Assembly: GCA_036399495.1 (NCBI GenBank)
Contig: DASWMZ010000152.1
Location: forward strand, 1-16,876
Direction: 5' to 3'
Source of the DNA: Paradesertivirga sp036399495
Lineage (GTDB): Bacteria > Bacteroidota > Bacteroidia > Sphingobacteriales > Sphingobacteriaceae
Length of the DNA: 16,876 nucleotides
Shown here: piece after piece, positions 16,371 through 16,876 of the stretch
Layout: each line of letters opens with the position of its first letter
Position numbering within the stretch: position 1 is the first letter of the stretch
The notes under the pieces: generated by a model
Told to the model about the DNA's origin: nothing
The model's input: the letters and a program-made list of their open reading frames with translations, nothing else
The model's database searches: none
Made by a program: the position numbers and the translations under genes

Positions 16371-16876
16371 ATGGCTAACATTTCTAATAATCTTCGTTAC
16401 CTCAGAAAGAAAAAGGGGTTAACCCAACAGCAATTTGCTGATACAATGGAAATTAAACGTTCTTTAGTTGGTGCTTACGAAGAAGATCGTGCCGATCCGA
16501 GATATGATTTGCTAAAAAAATTCGCAATTTTTTATGAGTTAAGTATCGACGAATTAATTAATGAACAAATTAATGATAAATGGAAACCTAAGCCGAAAAG
16601 TGATGCTTCCAATTTACGGGTACTAAGTATATCAGTAGATTCTGAAGATCGGGAGAATATAGAATTGGTACCTGTAAAAGCCAGTGCCGGTTATTTAAAC
16701 GGTTATGCTGATCCTCAATTTATACGTGAGCTGCCCAAGTTTCACCTTCCTTTTTTAAAGCAGGGAACGTTTCGTGCCTTTGAAATAAAAGGTGATTCGA
16801 TGTTGCCGCTTCCCTCAGGGACGATAGTTATTGGGGAATATCTTGAAAACTGGAATGATCTTAAGGTTGGAGAGAC
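16371..16876 (+). CDS. XRE-S24 LexA-like transcriptional repressor (cut by window end)
   Basis: Translation from ATG 16371 stays open to the window end (168 complete codons); the C-terminus is missing. Residues about 5-62 form an XRE-type helix-turn-helix: LRYLRKKKGLTQQQFADTM, then IKRSLVGAYEEDRADPR. A linker follows, then an S24 peptidase domain of the LexA/UmuD type from about 100. KGDSMLP (140-146) holds the probable catalytic Ser143, and SAGYLNGY (105-112) supplies an Ala-Gly pair (106-107) in the place of the self-cleavage site of LexA. The catalytic Lys would lie beyond the window. Such proteins repress genes until RecA-ssDNA triggers cleavage, although some S24 regulators of this type do not cleave. 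It likely controls its own divergent region. Confidence 0.85.
   Translation, partial: MANISNNLRYLRKKKGLTQQQFADTMEIKRSLVGAYEEDRADPRYDLLKKFAIFYELSIDELINEQINDKWKPKPKSDASNLRVLSISVDSEDRENIELVPVKASAGYLNGYADPQFIRELPKFHLPFLKQGTFRAFEIKGDSMLPLPSGTIVIGEYLENWNDLKVGE

Overview
The window looks like a chromosomal segment of a member of the Bacteroidota, most likely a Sphingobacteriaceae-type bacterium (Pedobacter or Mucilaginibacter relatives). The grounds are the moderately AT-rich sequence, TonB-dependent receptors with a carboxypeptidase-regulatory-like N-terminal domain, starts without clear Shine-Dalgarno sequences, several promoter-like TAnnTTTG elements of the Bacteroidota type, and an XRE-S24 repressor of a kind common in that group. 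The genus is inferred from protein style, not from a marker gene. No rRNA, tRNA, CRISPR array, insertion sequence or phage gene is visible. No gene-free stretch exceeds about 210 bases.

Left part (1-3756): the 3' end of a TonB-dependent receptor; a GNAT acetyltransferase; a strong bidirectional hairpin; then, on the minus strand, a complete TonB-dependent receptor with ZnuD-like motifs, preceded by a small secreted Cys/His-rich protein. A TAnnTTTG element lies upstream of the small gene and a hairpin followed by a T-run lies between the two. I read the pair as a metal (zinc or copper) acquisition or homeostasis unit.

Middle part (3757-10128): an SDR oxidoreductase followed by a small GlcG/HbpS-like protein (plus strand), then a large convergent FAD/4Fe-4S oxidoreductase of the YdiJ (D-2-hydroxyglutarate dehydrogenase-like) family on the minus strand. 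Divergent from it is a two-gene operon for a YbdL-like methionine/glutamine aminotransferase and a YafV/Nit2-like omega-amidase. Together these two make a glutamine transaminase-omega-amidase couple, usually linked to methionine salvage, that yields 2-oxoglutarate.

Right part (10240-16876): a class A penicillin-binding protein (bifunctional peptidoglycan synthase), then a 1047-residue secreted three-part protein joining an HELVH zinc-peptidase domain, a TolB-like PD40 propeller and an Omp85-type outer-membrane barrel. These are followed by a degenerate GIY-YIG protein (minus strand) and, divergent from it, an XRE-S24 LexA-like repressor cut by the window edge. The roughly 90 bp between those two holds a cluster of TTASTAATT-type repeats that look like operators.

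Most of the window is ordinary housekeeping and envelope content. The parts most worth a second look are the peptidase-propeller-barrel fusion, the metal-uptake pair with its possible attenuator, and the repressor/GIY-YIG divergent locus.
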